Source: Microtetraspora sp. NBRC 13810
GTDB lineage: Bacteria; Actinomycetota; Actinomycetes; Streptosporangiales; Streptosporangiaceae
Length of the DNA: 64,000 nucleotides
Direction: 5' to 3'
Assembly (NCBI RefSeq): GCF_030268685.1
Contig: NZ_BSRQ01000006.1
Coordinates: 186,001-250,000, forward strand
Positions 41,629 through 51,756 of the stretch are shown here, piece after piece. Position numbers and translations under genes: made by a program. Every line of letters starts with the position of its first letter. The stretch's first letter is position 1. Below the pieces are notes generated by a model that ran no database searches, was not told the origin of the DNA, and saw only the letters and a list, made by a program, of their open reading frames with translations.

Positions 41629-42438
41629 ATGTCGAAGGCCGGCCGGGAGAATTTCCCGGTCGCCTCGCGGCTGCTGCCACGGCGTTATCGCAGAGACCTT
41701 CTCGCCATCTACGGTTTCGCGCGCTCGGTTGACGACATAGGCGACGACACCCCGCCGCGCGAGCGCCTGGCGCTGCTGGAGGCGGTCGACACCGACCTGG
41801 TCCGCCTGTACGCCGGGCGCAGTCCCCGCTCGTGGGCGGTCGAGGGGCTGACCCGCACCATCCGGGAGCACGCGATCCCGGCCGAGCCCTTCCATCTCCT
41901 CGTCGAGGCCAACCGGCGCGACCAGACGGTGACGCGTTACGAGACGTTCGACGACCTGCTCGGCTACTGCGCGCTGTCGGCGAACCCGGTGGGCCGTCTT
42001 GTGCTGCACGTGTTCGGCGCGGTCACCGAGTCCCGGCTCGCGTCGTCGGACCGGGTGTGCTCCGCGTTGCAGATCATCGAGCACTGCCAGGACGTCGGCG
42101 AGGACCTCGGGCGCGGCCGGATCTACCTGCCCGGCGAGGATCTGCGGCGGTTCGGCTGCCCGGAGGACCACCTCGCGGCCCCCGTGACGTCGCCGCAACT
42201 GCGCGACGTGCTGGCGTTCCAGGTCTCGCGGGCCGAGCGGATGCTCGCCGAGGGGTCCGGGCTGATCGCTTCACTGGCCGGTTTCGCCCGTCTCGCGGTG
42301 GCCGGTTACGTCGCCGGCGGGCACGCCACCGTGACCGCGCTGAAGCACGCGCGGCACGACGTCCTGGGCCAGGCGGTGCGACCGCGCCGCGCCAGGCTGC
42401 TCACCGCCTGGGCGCGCATTCTCATGACGAAGGAGTGA
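41629..42438 (+). CDS. hpnC: Squalene synthase subunit HpnC (hydroxysqualene synthase)
   Basis: This 269-residue trans-isoprenyl diphosphate synthase-like protein starts ENFPVASRLLPRRYRRDLLAIYGFARSVDDIGDD, with the first Asp-rich motif DDIGD. The second is HCQDVGEDLGRGRIYLPGEDL. In the three-enzyme HpnCDE route, HpnD joins two farnesyl diphosphates to presqualene diphosphate, HpnC converts this to hydroxysqualene and HpnE reduces that to squalene. It is the first gene of the operon. ATG 41629 is chosen; a GTG at 41596 is possible. Confidence 0.95.
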   Translation: MSKAGRENFPVASRLLPRRYRRDLLAIYGFARSVDDIGDDTPPRERLALLEAVDTDLVRLYAGRSPRSWAVEGLTRTIREHAIPAEPFHLLVEANRRDQTVTRYETFDDLLGYCALSANPVGRLVLHVFGAVTESRLASSDRVCSALQIIEHCQDVGEDLGRGRIYLPGEDLRRFGCPEDHLAAPVTSPQLRDVLAFQVSRAERMLAEGSGLIASLAGFARLAVAGYVAGGHATVTALKHARHDVLGQAVRPRRARLLTAWARILMTKE

Positions 42439-42442
42439 CCAG

Positions 42443-43300
42443 GTGACGGTGTCCGACGCGTACCGGGTGTGCGAGCGGGTCGTCCGCTCCCGCGCGCGGA
42501 ACTTCTCCTACGGCATCCGGCTCCTGCCACCGCCCAAACGCCGTGCCCTCAGCGCCGTCTACGCCTTCGCCCGCCGGGTCGACGACATCGGCGACGGCCA
42601 CGGACCGGCCGCCGAGCGGCTGATCGACCTGGGCAGGATGCGCGCCGCGTTGCAGGCGCCGCACGAGGAGCCCGGCGACCCCGTCCTGATCGCGCTGGCG
42701 GACGCGGCCGGCCGTTACCCGATCCCGCTGGCCGCCTTCAACGAGCTGATCGAGGGCTGCACGGCGGACGTTCGCGGCGCCGACTACGAACGCTACGACC
42801 AGTTGCTGACCTACTGCCGCTGTGTCGCCGGGTCCATCGGCCGGCTGTCCCTCGGCGTCTTCGGCAGCGAGGATCCCAAGACGGCCGAACCGCTGGCCGA
42901 CTCCCTCGGCGTGGCCCTGCAACTGACGAACATCCTGCGTGACGTGCGGGAGGACCGCACGTCCGGGCGGGTCTACCTGCCGGCCGAGGACCTGGACAGG
43001 TTCGGCTGCACGCTGCGGATCGACGGCGACGGCAGGTTCACCGACCCGCCGGACCGGCTCGGCCGCCTCATCCGCTTCCAGGCCGAACGCGCCGACGCCT
43101 GGTACGCCGACGGCATCCGGCTGCTGCCGCACCTCGACCGGCGCAGCGCCGCCTGCACCGCGGCCATGGCCGGCATCTACCGGCGCCTGCTGCACCGCAT
43201 CGCCGCCAGGCCCGCCGAGGCCCTGGCCGCCCGGTCGTCGCTGCCGGGCTGGGAGAAGGCGCTGGTGGCCGCCGGCGCGCTCGCCGGGGTGAGCCGGTGA
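42443..43300 (+). CDS. hpnD: Presqualene diphosphate synthase HpnD
   Basis: This 285-residue protein has RVVRSRARNFSYGIRLLPPPKRRALSAVYAFARRVDDIGDG with the DDIGD motif, Tyr/Arg-rich substrate-binding segments, and the second Asp motif LTNILRDVREDRTSGRVYLPAEDL. It condenses two farnesyl diphosphates head to head to presqualene diphosphate. It starts at GTG 42443, 4 bp after hpnC with AGGAGTGACCAG before it, and overlaps hpnE by GTGA. Confidence 0.96.
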   Translation: MTVSDAYRVCERVVRSRARNFSYGIRLLPPPKRRALSAVYAFARRVDDIGDGHGPAAERLIDLGRMRAALQAPHEEPGDPVLIALADAAGRYPIPLAAFNELIEGCTADVRGADYERYDQLLTYCRCVAGSIGRLSLGVFGSEDPKTAEPLADSLGVALQLTNILRDVREDRTSGRVYLPAEDLDRFGCTLRIDGDGRFTDPPDRLGRLIRFQAERADAWYADGIRLLPHLDRRSAACTAAMAGIYRRLLHRIAARPAEALAARSSLPGWEKALVAAGALAGVSR

Positions 43301-44628
43301 CCGGCGGGCCGGTCGCCGTCGTGGGCGGCGGGCTGGCCGGGATCGCCGCCGCGCTCGCCCTGGCCGAGGCCGGCTGCCGGGTCACGCTGTACGAGGCCCG
43401 CCCCCGGCTCGGCGGGGCGGCGTGCTCCTACCGGCGCAACGGGATGACGGTGGACAACGGGCAGCACGTGTTCCTCCGCTGCTGCACCGCCTACCAGGGA
43501 CTGCTGGCGCGGATCGGCGGCACCGGGCTGGTGGACCTGCAACGCCGGTTCGACGTGCGGGTGCTCACCGCGGTGGGCCGGTCGGGACGGCTGCGCCGTA
43601 CCACGCTGCCCGGTCCGCTGCACCTGCTGCCGGCGCTGGCCGGCTACTCCCTGCTGCGGCCGGCCGAACGGGTGCGGGCGGTGCACGGCTCGATCGCGCT
43701 GAGCCTGCTCGACCCGGCCGATCCGGTGCTGGACACGGTGACCTTCGGCAGCTGGCTGGCCGACCACGGGCAGCGCGGGCCCGCGCGGCACGCCCTGTGG
43801 GAGCTGTTCGCGATGGCGGCGCTGAACACCGGGATCGAGGATGCGGCTCTCGGCCTCGCGGTGAAGGTGTTCAAGACCGCCCTGCTCGGCCGAGCCGACG
43901 CCGCGGACATCGGCGTCCCGGCGGTGCCGCTGGGCGAGCTGCACCACGCCGCCGCGCAGGCCGCGATCACCCGGGCCGGTGGGACCGTGCGCCTGTCGGC
44001 CAAGGTCTCGGCGATCGAGGCGGGGCCCACGCTGATCGTGGACGGCGCCCGGGTGGAGGCGTCCGCGGTCGTGGTGGCGACCCGGCACGAGCAGGCCGCC
44101 AGGCTGGTCCCCGAGGAGGCGGCGCCGGGCCGGGACCGGTGGGCCGCCCTGGACGCGAGCCCGATCGTCAACGTGCACGCGATCTACGACCGGCCGGTCA
44201 CCGGGCTGCCGTTCGCCGCCGTGGTCGGCTCGCCGGTGCAGTGGATCTTCGACAAGACGCGGGTCGCCGGGCTGTCCAGGGGGCAGTACCTGGCGGTGTC
44301 GGTGTCCGGCGCGGACACCTGGATCGACCTGCCGACCACGGACATCCGCGCCACGTTCGTGCCCGCGCTCCAGGCGGTGTTCCCCGCCGCGCGCCAGGCC
44401 AGGCTGACCGACTTCTTCGTCACCAGGGAACGGCGTGCCACGTTCCGGCAGGGGCCGGGCAGCGGCGTGCTGCGTCCCCGCCCCGCCACCCGGTGGCCGG
44501 GCCTGTATCTCGCCGGCGCGTGGACCGACACGGGCTGGCCCGACACCATGGAGGGCGCGGTGCGCAGCGGACTTCACGCGGCCCGGCTGGTCAGGCAGTA
44601 CATGCGACGCCAGGAGGCCGGACTATGA
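43297..44628 (+). CDS. hpnE: Hydroxysqualene dehydroxylase HpnE (FAD amine-oxidase type)
   Basis: This 443-residue flavoprotein has the Rossmann FAD motif VAVVGGGLAGIAAALALAEAG, then VTLYEARPRLGGAACSY, and the C-terminal FAD segment GLYLAGAWTDTGWPDTMEGAVRSG. It reduces hydroxysqualene to squalene, the last step of the HpnCDE route. Its GTG start overlaps hpnD (GTGA) and its stop overlaps shc (ATGA), so the steps are translationally linked. Confidence 0.96.
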   Translation: MTGGPVAVVGGGLAGIAAALALAEAGCRVTLYEARPRLGGAACSYRRNGMTVDNGQHVFLRCCTAYQGLLARIGGTGLVDLQRRFDVRVLTAVGRSGRLRRTTLPGPLHLLPALAGYSLLRPAERVRAVHGSIALSLLDPADPVLDTVTFGSWLADHGQRGPARHALWELFAMAALNTGIEDAALGLAVKVFKTALLGRADAADIGVPAVPLGELHHAAAQAAITRAGGTVRLSAKVSAIEAGPTLIVDGARVEASAVVVATRHEQAARLVPEEAAPGRDRWAALDASPIVNVHAIYDRPVTGLPFAAVVGSPVQWIFDKTRVAGLSRGQYLAVSVSGADTWIDLPTTDIRATFVPALQAVFPAARQARLTDFFVTRERRATFRQGPGSGVLRPRPATRWPGLYLAGAWTDTGWPDTMEGAVRSGLHAARLVRQYMRRQEAGL

Positions 44629-46523
44629 CGTCGGACGCCCTGGCCGACCGTGCGACGGACGCCGCGCCCGCGTCCGATGAGCGTTCCCGCGCGGCGGAGG
44701 CGCTGCGCGCGGCCTGCGACCACCTGATCGGCCTGCGTTCGCCGCAGGGCTGGTGGAAGGGCGAGTTGCAGACCAACGTGACGATGGACGCCGAGGACCT
44801 GCTGCTGCGGCACTTCCTCGGCATCCTGACCGAGCGGGACGCGGCGGACGCCGCCCGGTGGATCCGGTCCGAGCAGCGCCATGACGGGACGTGGGCCAAC
44901 TTCCACGGCGGTCCCGCCGACCTGTCCACCACCGTGGAGGCGTACACGGCGCTGCGGCTCGCCGGCGACCCGGCGGACGCGCCGCACATGCTGGCCGCGG
45001 CGCGGTTCGTCCGCGAGTCCGGCGGCATCGAGGCGACCCGGGTGTTCACCCGGATCTGGCTGGCGCTGTTCGGCCAGTGGCCGTGGGAGGACCTGCCGGT
45101 GCTGCCGCCGGAGATGGTGTTCCTGCCGTCGTGGTTCCCGTTCAACCTGTACGACTGGGCGTGCTGGGCCAGGCAGACGATCGCGCCGCTGACCATCGTC
45201 ACCGCGTACCGGCCGGTCCGCCCGCTGCCCTTCGACCTGCCCGAGCTGCGCACCGGCCGCCCGCCGCGGCCCGGCCCGCGCGGCGGCTGGGACGGCGTGT
45301 TCCAGGCGCTGGACCGGGTGCTGCACCGCTACGAGCGGCGCCCGGTGCAGGCGCTGCGGCGGTCGGCGGTGCGGCGGGTCGCCGACTGGATCGTCGCCCG
45401 GCAGGAGGCCGACGGGTCGTGGGGCGGCATCCAGCCGCCGTGGGTGTACTCCGTGATCGCGCTGCACCTGTCCGGCTACCACCTCGGCCATCCCGTGATG
45501 CGCAAGGCGATCGACGGGCTCGACCGGTTCACCATCCGCGACGGCAGGGGGCGCCGGCTGGAGGCGTGCCAGTCGCCGGTGTGGGACACCGCGCTGGCGA
45601 TGAACGCCCTCCTCGACGCGGGCCTGCCCGCCGGCGACCCGGTGCTCGCCGAGGCGGCCGGCTGGCTCCTCGCCGAGGAGGTCAGGGGTCCCGGCGACTG
45701 GGCGGTGCGCCGTCCGGGGCTGCCGCCGGGCGGGTGGGCGTTCGAGTTCGACAACGACGTCTATCCGGACGTCGACGACACCGCCGAGGTGATCCTCGCC
45801 CTGCGCCGGGTGCGCCATCCGGACGCCCGCCCGGCGATCGACCGGGGGCTGCGCTGGATGTCCGGCATGGCGTCCCGCGACGGCGGGTTCGCCGCGTTCG
45901 ACGCCGACAACACCAGGACGCTGTGCACGAAGCTGCCCTTCTGCGACTTCGGCGCGGTGATCGACCCGCCGTCCGCCGACGTCACCGCGCACGTCGTGGA
46001 GGCGCTGGCCGCGGAGGTGCCGGACTCGGCGGTCCTGCGGCGGGCCGTCGTCTGGCTGCTGCGCGCGCAGGAGGCGGACGGCTCGTGGTTCGGCCGCTGG
46101 GGCGCCAACCACGTCTACGGCACCGGCGCCGTGGTGCCCGCCCTCGTCGCCGCCGGAGTCCGCACCGGCCACTCCTCCGTACGGCGGGCCGTGGCCTGGC
46201 TGGAACGGCACCAGAACGACGACGGCGGCTGGGGCGAGGACCTGCGCTCCTACCGGGACCCGGCGTGGATCGGCCGCGGCGCGTCCACCGCCTCGCAGAC
46301 CGCCTGGGCGCTGCTGGCCCTGCTCGCCGCAGGCGAGGACTCCCCTGCGGTGACGGACGGCGTGCGCTGGCTGGTCGAGCGGCAGCGGCCCGACGGCACC
46401 TGGGACGAGCCGCAGTTCACCGGGACCGGCTTCCCCGGCGACTTCTACATCAACTACCACCTCTACCGGCTGGTCTTCCCGATCAGCGCCCTGGGACGCT
46501 ACCTGGACGGGGACTCCCCGTGA
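44625..46523 (+). CDS. shc: Squalene-hopene cyclase
   Basis: This 632-residue protein folds into two alpha-alpha barrels with QW repeats (for example [55 protein letters not shown]). The catalytic acid motif DxDD is present as PDVDDTAEV near residue 380. It protonates and cyclises squalene to hopene or hopanol at the membrane. The length agrees with bacterial cyclases. ATG 44625 overlaps the hpnE stop and follows CAGGAGGCCGGACT. Confidence 0.97.
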   Translation: MTSDALADRATDAAPASDERSRAAEALRAACDHLIGLRSPQGWWKGELQTNVTMDAEDLLLRHFLGILTERDAADAARWIRSEQRHDGTWANFHGGPADLSTTVEAYTALRLAGDPADAPHMLAAARFVRESGGIEATRVFTRIWLALFGQWPWEDLPVLPPEMVFLPSWFPFNLYDWACWARQTIAPLTIVTAYRPVRPLPFDLPELRTGRPPRPGPRGGWDGVFQALDRVLHRYERRPVQALRRSAVRRVADWIVARQEADGSWGGIQPPWVYSVIALHLSGYHLGHPVMRKAIDGLDRFTIRDGRGRRLEACQSPVWDTALAMNALLDAGLPAGDPVLAEAAGWLLAEEVRGPGDWAVRRPGLPPGGWAFEFDNDVYPDVDDTAEVILALRRVRHPDARPAIDRGLRWMSGMASRDGGFAAFDADNTRTLCTKLPFCDFGAVIDPPSADVTAHVVEALAAEVPDSAVLRRAVVWLLRAQEADGSWFGRWGANHVYGTGAVVPALVAAGVRTGHSSVRRAVAWLERHQNDDGGWGEDLRSYRDPAWIGRGASTASQTAWALLALLAAGEDSPAVTDGVRWLVERQRPDGTWDEPQFTGTGFPGDFYINYHLYRLVFPISALGRYLDGDSP

Positions 46524-48010
46524 CCGGCCTGCTGATCTGCGCCGCGCTCGGCGTCGAGGCCCGCGCCGTGCGCCGCGGGCTGCCGCCGGCCGGCGGCGCC
46601 AAGGTGGTCTCGACCGGGATCGGCCCCCGGCGCGCGGGCCGGGCCGCGGGCCTGCTCGGCGGGCGCGGGGCGGTGGCCGTGGTCGGCTTCGGCGGCGCCG
46701 CCGACCGGAGCCTGCTGCCCGGGGACGTGTTCGTGGCCAGCGAGGTCAGGTTCGGCGGCCGGGTCTACCCGTGCCCGTCGGCGCCGCTGCTGGCCGGGGA
46801 GCTGGCCAGGGCCGGGCTGCCGGTGCGGGTGGGACCGCTGGCCACCTGCGGCCACCTGGTCACCGGGGCCGAACGCCGGCGGCTGGCGGCCGAGGGCGTG
46901 CTCGCCGTCGACATGGAGACCGGGCCGCTGGCCCGCGCCGCCGGGGGACGGCCGCTCGCCGCCGTGCGGGTCATCGTCGACACGCCCCGCAGCCCGCTGC
47001 TCAGCGCGTCGACCGTGGTCAACGGGCACGCGGCCCGCCGTACGCTCGGCCGGCTCGGGCCGGTGCTGGCGCGGTGGGCGCGGGCCTGCGGACCGCGCAC
47101 GGTCCTGCTCGCCGCGCCGCGGTCGTTCTGCGCCGGGGTGGAGCGCGCCATCGAGATCGTCGAGCTGGCGCTGGACCGGTACGGGCCGCCCGTCTACGTG
47201 CGCAAGCAGATCGTGCACAACCGGCACGTGGTGGAGGACCTGCGGCGGCGGGGCGCGGTGTTCGTCGACGAGCTGTCCGAGGTGCCCACCGGAGCCATGG
47301 TGATCTTCTCCGCGCACGGGGTGTCGCCGGAGGTGCGCGCTGAGGCCGCCGGGCGCGGTCTCAACGTGATCGACGCGACCTGCCCGCTGGTCGCCAAGGT
47401 GCACGCGGAGGCGCGCAGGTTCGCCGCCGCCGGGCGCATGATCGCCCTCATCGGGCACGCCGGCCACGAGGAGGTGGACGGCACGCTCGGCGAGGTCCCC
47501 GGATCGGCGGTGCTCGTGCAGAGCGTGCGCGACGTGGCCACGCTGCCCGCCGGCCGCCCGGTGTCCTACCTGATGCAGACGACGCTCGCGCAGGACGAGG
47601 CACGGGAGATCGCCGCCGCCATCCGGCGCCGCTTCCCCGACGCGACCGGCCCGCGACAGGACGACATCTGCTACGCCACCACCAACCGCCAGGTGGCCGT
47701 GCGGGCGATCGCCGAAGAGGCCGACGTGGTCATCGTCTTCGGCTCCGCCAACTCCTCCAACTCCCAGCGGCTGATGGAGGTCGCCGCCCGCGATGCCCGG
47801 GCCCACCTGGTGGACGAGCCCGGCGACATCGCGCTCGACTGGCTGGCCGGCGCCCGCACGATCGGGTTGAGCGCCGGCGCCTCGGCCCCGCCCGCCCTCG
47901 TCGGCGACGTCGTCACGGCCCTGCGCGGCCTCGGCGAGGTGCGCGTCGAGGAGCGGCGGGTCGCCGAGGAGACCGTGCGGTTCTCGCTTCCGAAGGAGCT
48001 CCCTTCATGA
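46520..48010 (+). CDS. Fusion of HpnG-like nucleoside phosphorylase and IspH (HMBPP reductase)
   Basis: In this 496-residue protein, residues 1-193 are a PNP/UDP phosphorylase-like domain ([35 protein letters not shown], and [12 protein letters not shown] in place of the usual VDMES) as in HpnG, which removes adenine from adenosylhopane. Residues 194-496 are a complete IspH with all three cluster cysteines ([33 protein letters not shown]), His/Glu in HNRHVV and [13 protein letters not shown], and SANSSNS. IspH makes IPP and DMAPP from HMBPP. The frame runs without a stop between the domains. It starts at GTG 46520 overlapping shc (GTGA) and ends ATGA with hpnH. Confidence 0.93.
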   Translation: MTGLLICAALGVEARAVRRGLPPAGGAKVVSTGIGPRRAGRAAGLLGGRGAVAVVGFGGAADRSLLPGDVFVASEVRFGGRVYPCPSAPLLAGELARAGLPVRVGPLATCGHLVTGAERRRLAAEGVLAVDMETGPLARAAGGRPLAAVRVIVDTPRSPLLSASTVVNGHAARRTLGRLGPVLARWARACGPRTVLLAAPRSFCAGVERAIEIVELALDRYGPPVYVRKQIVHNRHVVEDLRRRGAVFVDELSEVPTGAMVIFSAHGVSPEVRAEAAGRGLNVIDATCPLVAKVHAEARRFAAAGRMIALIGHAGHEEVDGTLGEVPGSAVLVQSVRDVATLPAGRPVSYLMQTTLAQDEAREIAAAIRRRFPDATGPRQDDICYATTNRQVAVRAIAEEADVVIVFGSANSSNSQRLMEVAARDARAHLVDEPGDIALDWLAGARTIGLSAGASAPPALVGDVVTALRGLGEVRVEERRVAEETVRFSLPKELPS

Positions 48011-49011
48011 CGATTCCGATCCGGCAGAGCATGCGCATCGGCGCATACATCCTCGGCCAGAAACTGCGCGGGCGCGCCAAGTTCCCGCTCCTCGTGGAGC
48101 TGGAGCCGCTGTTCGCGTGCAACCTCGCCTGCGCGGGATGCGGCAAGATCCAGCACCCGGCCGACGTGCTGCGCCGGCGGATGCCGGTGGAGCAGGCGGT
48201 GGCCGCCATCGAGGAGTGCGGCGCCCCCATGGTGTCCATCGCCGGCGGCGAGCCGCTGATGCACCCGCAGATCGGCGAACTGGTCCGCAGACTCGTCGAG
48301 ATGCGCAAGTACGTGTTCCTGTGCACGAACGCGCTGCTCATCCCGAAGAAGATCGACCAGTTCGAGCCCTCCCGGTACTTCGCCTGGACGGTGCACATCG
48401 ACGGCCTGCGGGAGCGTCACGACGCCTCGGTGTGCAAGGAGGGCGTCTTCGACGAGGCGGTCGCCGCGGTCCGCGAGTGCCGCCGGCGCGGCTTCCGGGT
48501 CACCACGAACACGACGTTCTTCTCCGACGACAGCCCGCGTACCGTGGTCGAGGTGCTCGACTACCTCAACGACGAGCTGGCCGTGGACCAGATGATGATC
48601 TCCCCCGGTTACGCCTACGACAAGGCGCCGGACCAGGACAACTTCCTCGGCGTGCGGGAGACCCGCGCGCTGTTCAGGGAGGCGTTCGCCGGGGGGAACC
48701 GGCGCCGGTGGCGGTTCAACCACTCGCCGCTCTTCCTGGACTTCCTGGAGGGGAGGGTCGAGCTGCCGTGCACCGCCTGGGCCATCCCGTCGTACTCGCT
48801 GCACGGCTGGCAGCGGCCCTGCTACCTGATGTCGGACGGGTACGTGCAGACCTACCGGGAGCTGGTCGAGGACACCGACTGGTCCGCCTACGGCCGTGGC
48901 CGCGACCCGCGCTGCGCCAACTGCATGGCCCACTGTGGCTACGAGCCGACGGCGGTGCTGGCCACGATGGGCTCCCTCAAGGAGTCCATCCGCGCCCTGC
49001 GCAGCGCCTGA
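48007..49011 (+). CDS. hpnH: Adenosyl-hopene transferase HpnH (radical SAM)
   Basis: This 334-residue protein has the radical SAM cluster motif CxxxCxxC in [20 protein letters not shown] (about residues 38-45), the SAM-binding glycine patch [13 protein letters not shown], and a C-terminal Cys cluster ([12 protein letters not shown]). It adds a 5'-deoxyadenosyl group to the hopene side chain, giving adenosylhopane, the first extended (C35) hopanoid. It overlaps the upstream fusion gene by ATGA and ends the operon. Confidence 0.96.
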   Translation: MTIPIRQSMRIGAYILGQKLRGRAKFPLLVELEPLFACNLACAGCGKIQHPADVLRRRMPVEQAVAAIEECGAPMVSIAGGEPLMHPQIGELVRRLVEMRKYVFLCTNALLIPKKIDQFEPSRYFAWTVHIDGLRERHDASVCKEGVFDEAVAAVRECRRRGFRVTTNTTFFSDDSPRTVVEVLDYLNDELAVDQMMISPGYAYDKAPDQDNFLGVRETRALFREAFAGGNRRRWRFNHSPLFLDFLEGRVELPCTAWAIPSYSLHGWQRPCYLMSDGYVQTYRELVEDTDWSAYGRGRDPRCANCMAHCGYEPTAVLATMGSLKESIRALRSA

Positions 49012-49055
49012 CCCGACCCCGCCCGCCGCCGCACCACGGGCCCCACGCCCCGGGC

Positions 49056-49105
49056 GCCGTGCCCCGGGCGCCGTGCCTCACATGCCGTGCCTCACATGCC
49101 GTGCC

Positions 49106-49111
<6 letters not shown>
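49056..49111. repeat. 14-bp tandem repeat at the convergent end of the hopanoid operon
   Basis: GCCGTGCCTCACAT occurs at 49070, 49084 and 49098, preceded by degenerate copies (GCCGTGCCCCGGGC at 49056). The last copy contains the stop codon of the SDR gene on the reverse strand. Confidence 0.8.
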
Positions 49112-49849
<738 letters not shown>

Positions 49850-49973
49850 GAGCCGCCCACCGGCCGCGGCCCGCGGCGGAGCCTCCTGCGTCGCACACTC
49901 AGGTGCTATCCAGCCGTGTCCCAACCCAACCCTGCGCCCGGGCCAAGTCCGCCCACCGGTCATGGGCCGGGGG

Positions 49974-50510
49974 TCACCGCCGGATGAAGCCCGGCGGGAC
50001 GTGGCCGGTCAGCCACACGCCGTTGGCGCTGACGTGGAACTCGTGCCCGGCCGCGTGCATGCCGGCCGCGTCCACCACGAGGACCACCGCTCTGCCCCGG
50101 CGCGCCCCGACCCTGGTGGCGGTCTCCCGGTCCGGTGACAGGTGCACGTGGTGGCGGTTCATCGGCCGCAGCCCTTCGGCCAGGATCGCGGCCACCGATC
50201 CACCGGCGGTGCCGTGGTAGAGGATCGGCGGCGGCGTCACCGCCGGCAGGCCGAGGTCCACCGGCACCGAGTGTCCCTGGCTGGCCCGGATCCGCCCGCC
50301 GTCGAGCGCGAACCGCTGCTTGTCGTTGCCCGCCACGACGAGCTCCAGTTCCTCCCGGGTGATCGGGAAGCGGTTCGCGGCCAGGGCGGCGAGCAGCGTG
50401 TCCACGTCCACCCAGCCGTGCGCGTCCAGCTCGATCCCGATCCGCTCCGGCTGGTGCCGCAGGTGCTTGGCCAGGTACTTGGAGACCTTCACCATCCGCC
50501 GCTCGTCCAT
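49974..50510 (-). CDS. kptA: RNA 2'-phosphotransferase (Tpt1/KptA)
   Basis: This 178-residue protein has the full Tpt1/KptA signature: VSKYLAKHLRHQP with the first Arg/His pair, KQRFAL, IRASQGHS, ILYHGT, NRHHVHLS and HEFHVSANGVWLT. It removes a 2'-phosphate from RNA with NAD, yielding ADP-ribose-1'',2''-cyclic phosphate. Bacterial roles are unclear since they lack the eukaryotic tRNA splicing that makes the substrate. ATG 50510 lies 7 bp after the histidine phosphatase stop, so the two are probably co-transcribed. Confidence 0.95.
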   Translation of the reverse strand: MDERRMVKVSKYLAKHLRHQPERIGIELDAHGWVDVDTLLAALAANRFPITREELELVVAGNDKQRFALDGGRIRASQGHSVPVDLGLPAVTPPPILYHGTAGGSVAAILAEGLRPMNRHHVHLSPDRETATRVGARRGRAVVLVVDAAGMHAAGHEFHVSANGVWLTGHVPPGFIRR

Positions 50511-50517
50511 CCCCCGG

Positions 50518-51069
50518 TCACCCGCCCCAGCCCGCGGGCAGCTCGAAGGTCCACCCTTCCCGCCAGGCGAACGGCGCGTCCACGAGGTCCTCCAGCGCCC
50601 GTCCTTCCAGGAGGTGCTGCAACGCCCACCGGTTGGCCGAGTGTGAGATCACCAGCACCCGCGCGCCGGGCATCGCGGCCGCGAGATGGGCGAGGAAGTC
50701 CCGGGTCTGCTCGACGACCTGCGTGTAGCTCTGCCCGCGGGGCCACGGCTCGTGGATGTGCCGCGATCGGCCGGCCGCCACGCGTGCCACGGGGGCGCCG
50801 TTCAGGTCCCCGTAGTCGCACTCGCGCAGCCGTACGTCCCGGCGGATCGGCATGCCGGTGCCGGCGAAGGCGATCTCCGCCGTCTGCACGGCCCGGCGCA
50901 GGTCGGAGGTGTAGACGGCGGCCAGGCCGTCGTCCCTGCGGCGCTCGCCCAGCTCGGCGGCGAGCTCCCGGCCGCGTGGCGACAGCTCGCCGGGGAGGTG
51001 GCCGGTGGCGACGCCGTTCTCGTTGTCGGTGCTGAGCGAGTGCGTCTCGTAGACGATCGTCGTGGTCAC
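50518..51069 (-). CDS. Histidine phosphatase superfamily protein with variant active-site motif
   Basis: This 183-residue protein has the phosphoglycerate-mutase fold: TTTIVYETHSLSTDNENGVATG at the N-terminus, TSDLRRAVQTAEIAF, LRECDYGDLNG and the second His in VLVISHSANRWALQHLL. The usual RHG of the first motif is THS here. I recall a conserved actinobacterial subgroup with YETHS...DNE in this position, so it is probably not decay. GTG 51069 follows GAGGGAGCGGACC. Substrate unknown. Confidence 0.85.
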   Translation of the reverse strand: MTTTIVYETHSLSTDNENGVATGHLPGELSPRGRELAAELGERRRDDGLAAVYTSDLRRAVQTAEIAFAGTGMPIRRDVRLRECDYGDLNGAPVARVAAGRSRHIHEPWPRGQSYTQVVEQTRDFLAHLAAAMPGARVLVISHSANRWALQHLLEGRALEDLVDAPFAWREGWTFELPAGWGG

Positions 51070-51157
51070 GGTCCGCTCCCTCGGGTCACACGGGGAACCT
51101 AACCGCGAGGGTGGCCGCACGCCAGCGGTTATCGCCCTGAGCGGACCCGGACGGCGA

Positions 51158-51192
51158 AGAGCGCCCGTGCCCCCCGGGGAGACGGGCGCTCT
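51158..51192 (-). terminator. Terminator of the small secreted peptide gene
   Basis: Perfect 11-bp arms AGAGCGCCCGT / ACGGGCGCTCT enclose a 13-nt loop, starting 14 bp after the stop codon on the reverse strand. It separates this gene from the phosphatase-kptA unit. Confidence 0.75.
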
Positions 51193-51205
51193 CGGAGCCT
51201 CCGGC

Positions 51206-51397
51206 TCAGAAACCCCGCTGCTGCTGCTGCAAGGCGTTGTGCCAGATGGCGTAGAAGACGCCCTCGGGAAGCATGCCCTCGCCCTCGAGCACGTTGGGAG
51301 GGGGGTCCTGCGGCGCCGCGACGGCGGGGGCGGTGGCGGCGAACAGGCCGGCGCCGGTCAGCGCGGCCATGGTGAAGATGCGGGCACGGTTGGTCAT
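51206..51397 (-). CDS. Small secreted peptide of unknown function
   Basis: This 63-residue protein has a signal peptide MTNRARIFTMAALTGAGLF... cleaved after AVAA (near residue 28). The mature part is about 35 residues, rich in Pro at its start and ending HNALQQQQRGF. An excellent ribosome binding site (AGAAGGAGACCAGTC) precedes the ATG, and a terminator follows, so it is expressed as its own unit. No Cys for disulphides and no precursor-type peptide modification signature is visible. Family unknown. Confidence 0.75.
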   Translation of the reverse strand: MTNRARIFTMAALTGAGLFAATAPAVAAPQDPPPNVLEGEGMLPEGVFYAIWHNALQQQQRGF

Positions 51398-51756
51398 GAC
51401 TGGTCTCCTTCTGTCCTCTACCCATGGCTTTATGCGCACAGGTGATAACAAACGGTAGTCACGACCACTCATCCGGGCGGGGTACGCCGCGCCGACACGA
51501 AGCCGCGCCGACCGACGTTGACCAGCCCACGGGTGTTCCCAGACCCGTCCACGGCCTGGCCACTCCGCCACCCCGCCCGCCGCGCCGCCCCGCAACCTTC
51601 GCCACCCATAAAAAGGGATAAGACAGCCTATTTCTGTGCGGCTTTCCGCCACGGCTCGGCCATGAATGCGTCCAGACGCCCGCCGCGCCGATTCGCCCCC
51701 GCGACCGGGGGCACCCCAGCCCTCGACCGGGGAACCCAACGGCGGAGGACATCGGG
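51398..51756. other. Divergent promoter interval
   Basis: About 360 bp between the secreted peptide gene and the DUF4142 gene hold no convincing reading frame. An AT-rich stretch (51427-51460, GCTTTATGCGCACAGGTGATAACAAACGG in part) is a likely promoter for the peptide gene. AAAAAGGGATAAGACAGCC at about 51611-51629 is another candidate promoter segment. Confidence 0.35.
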
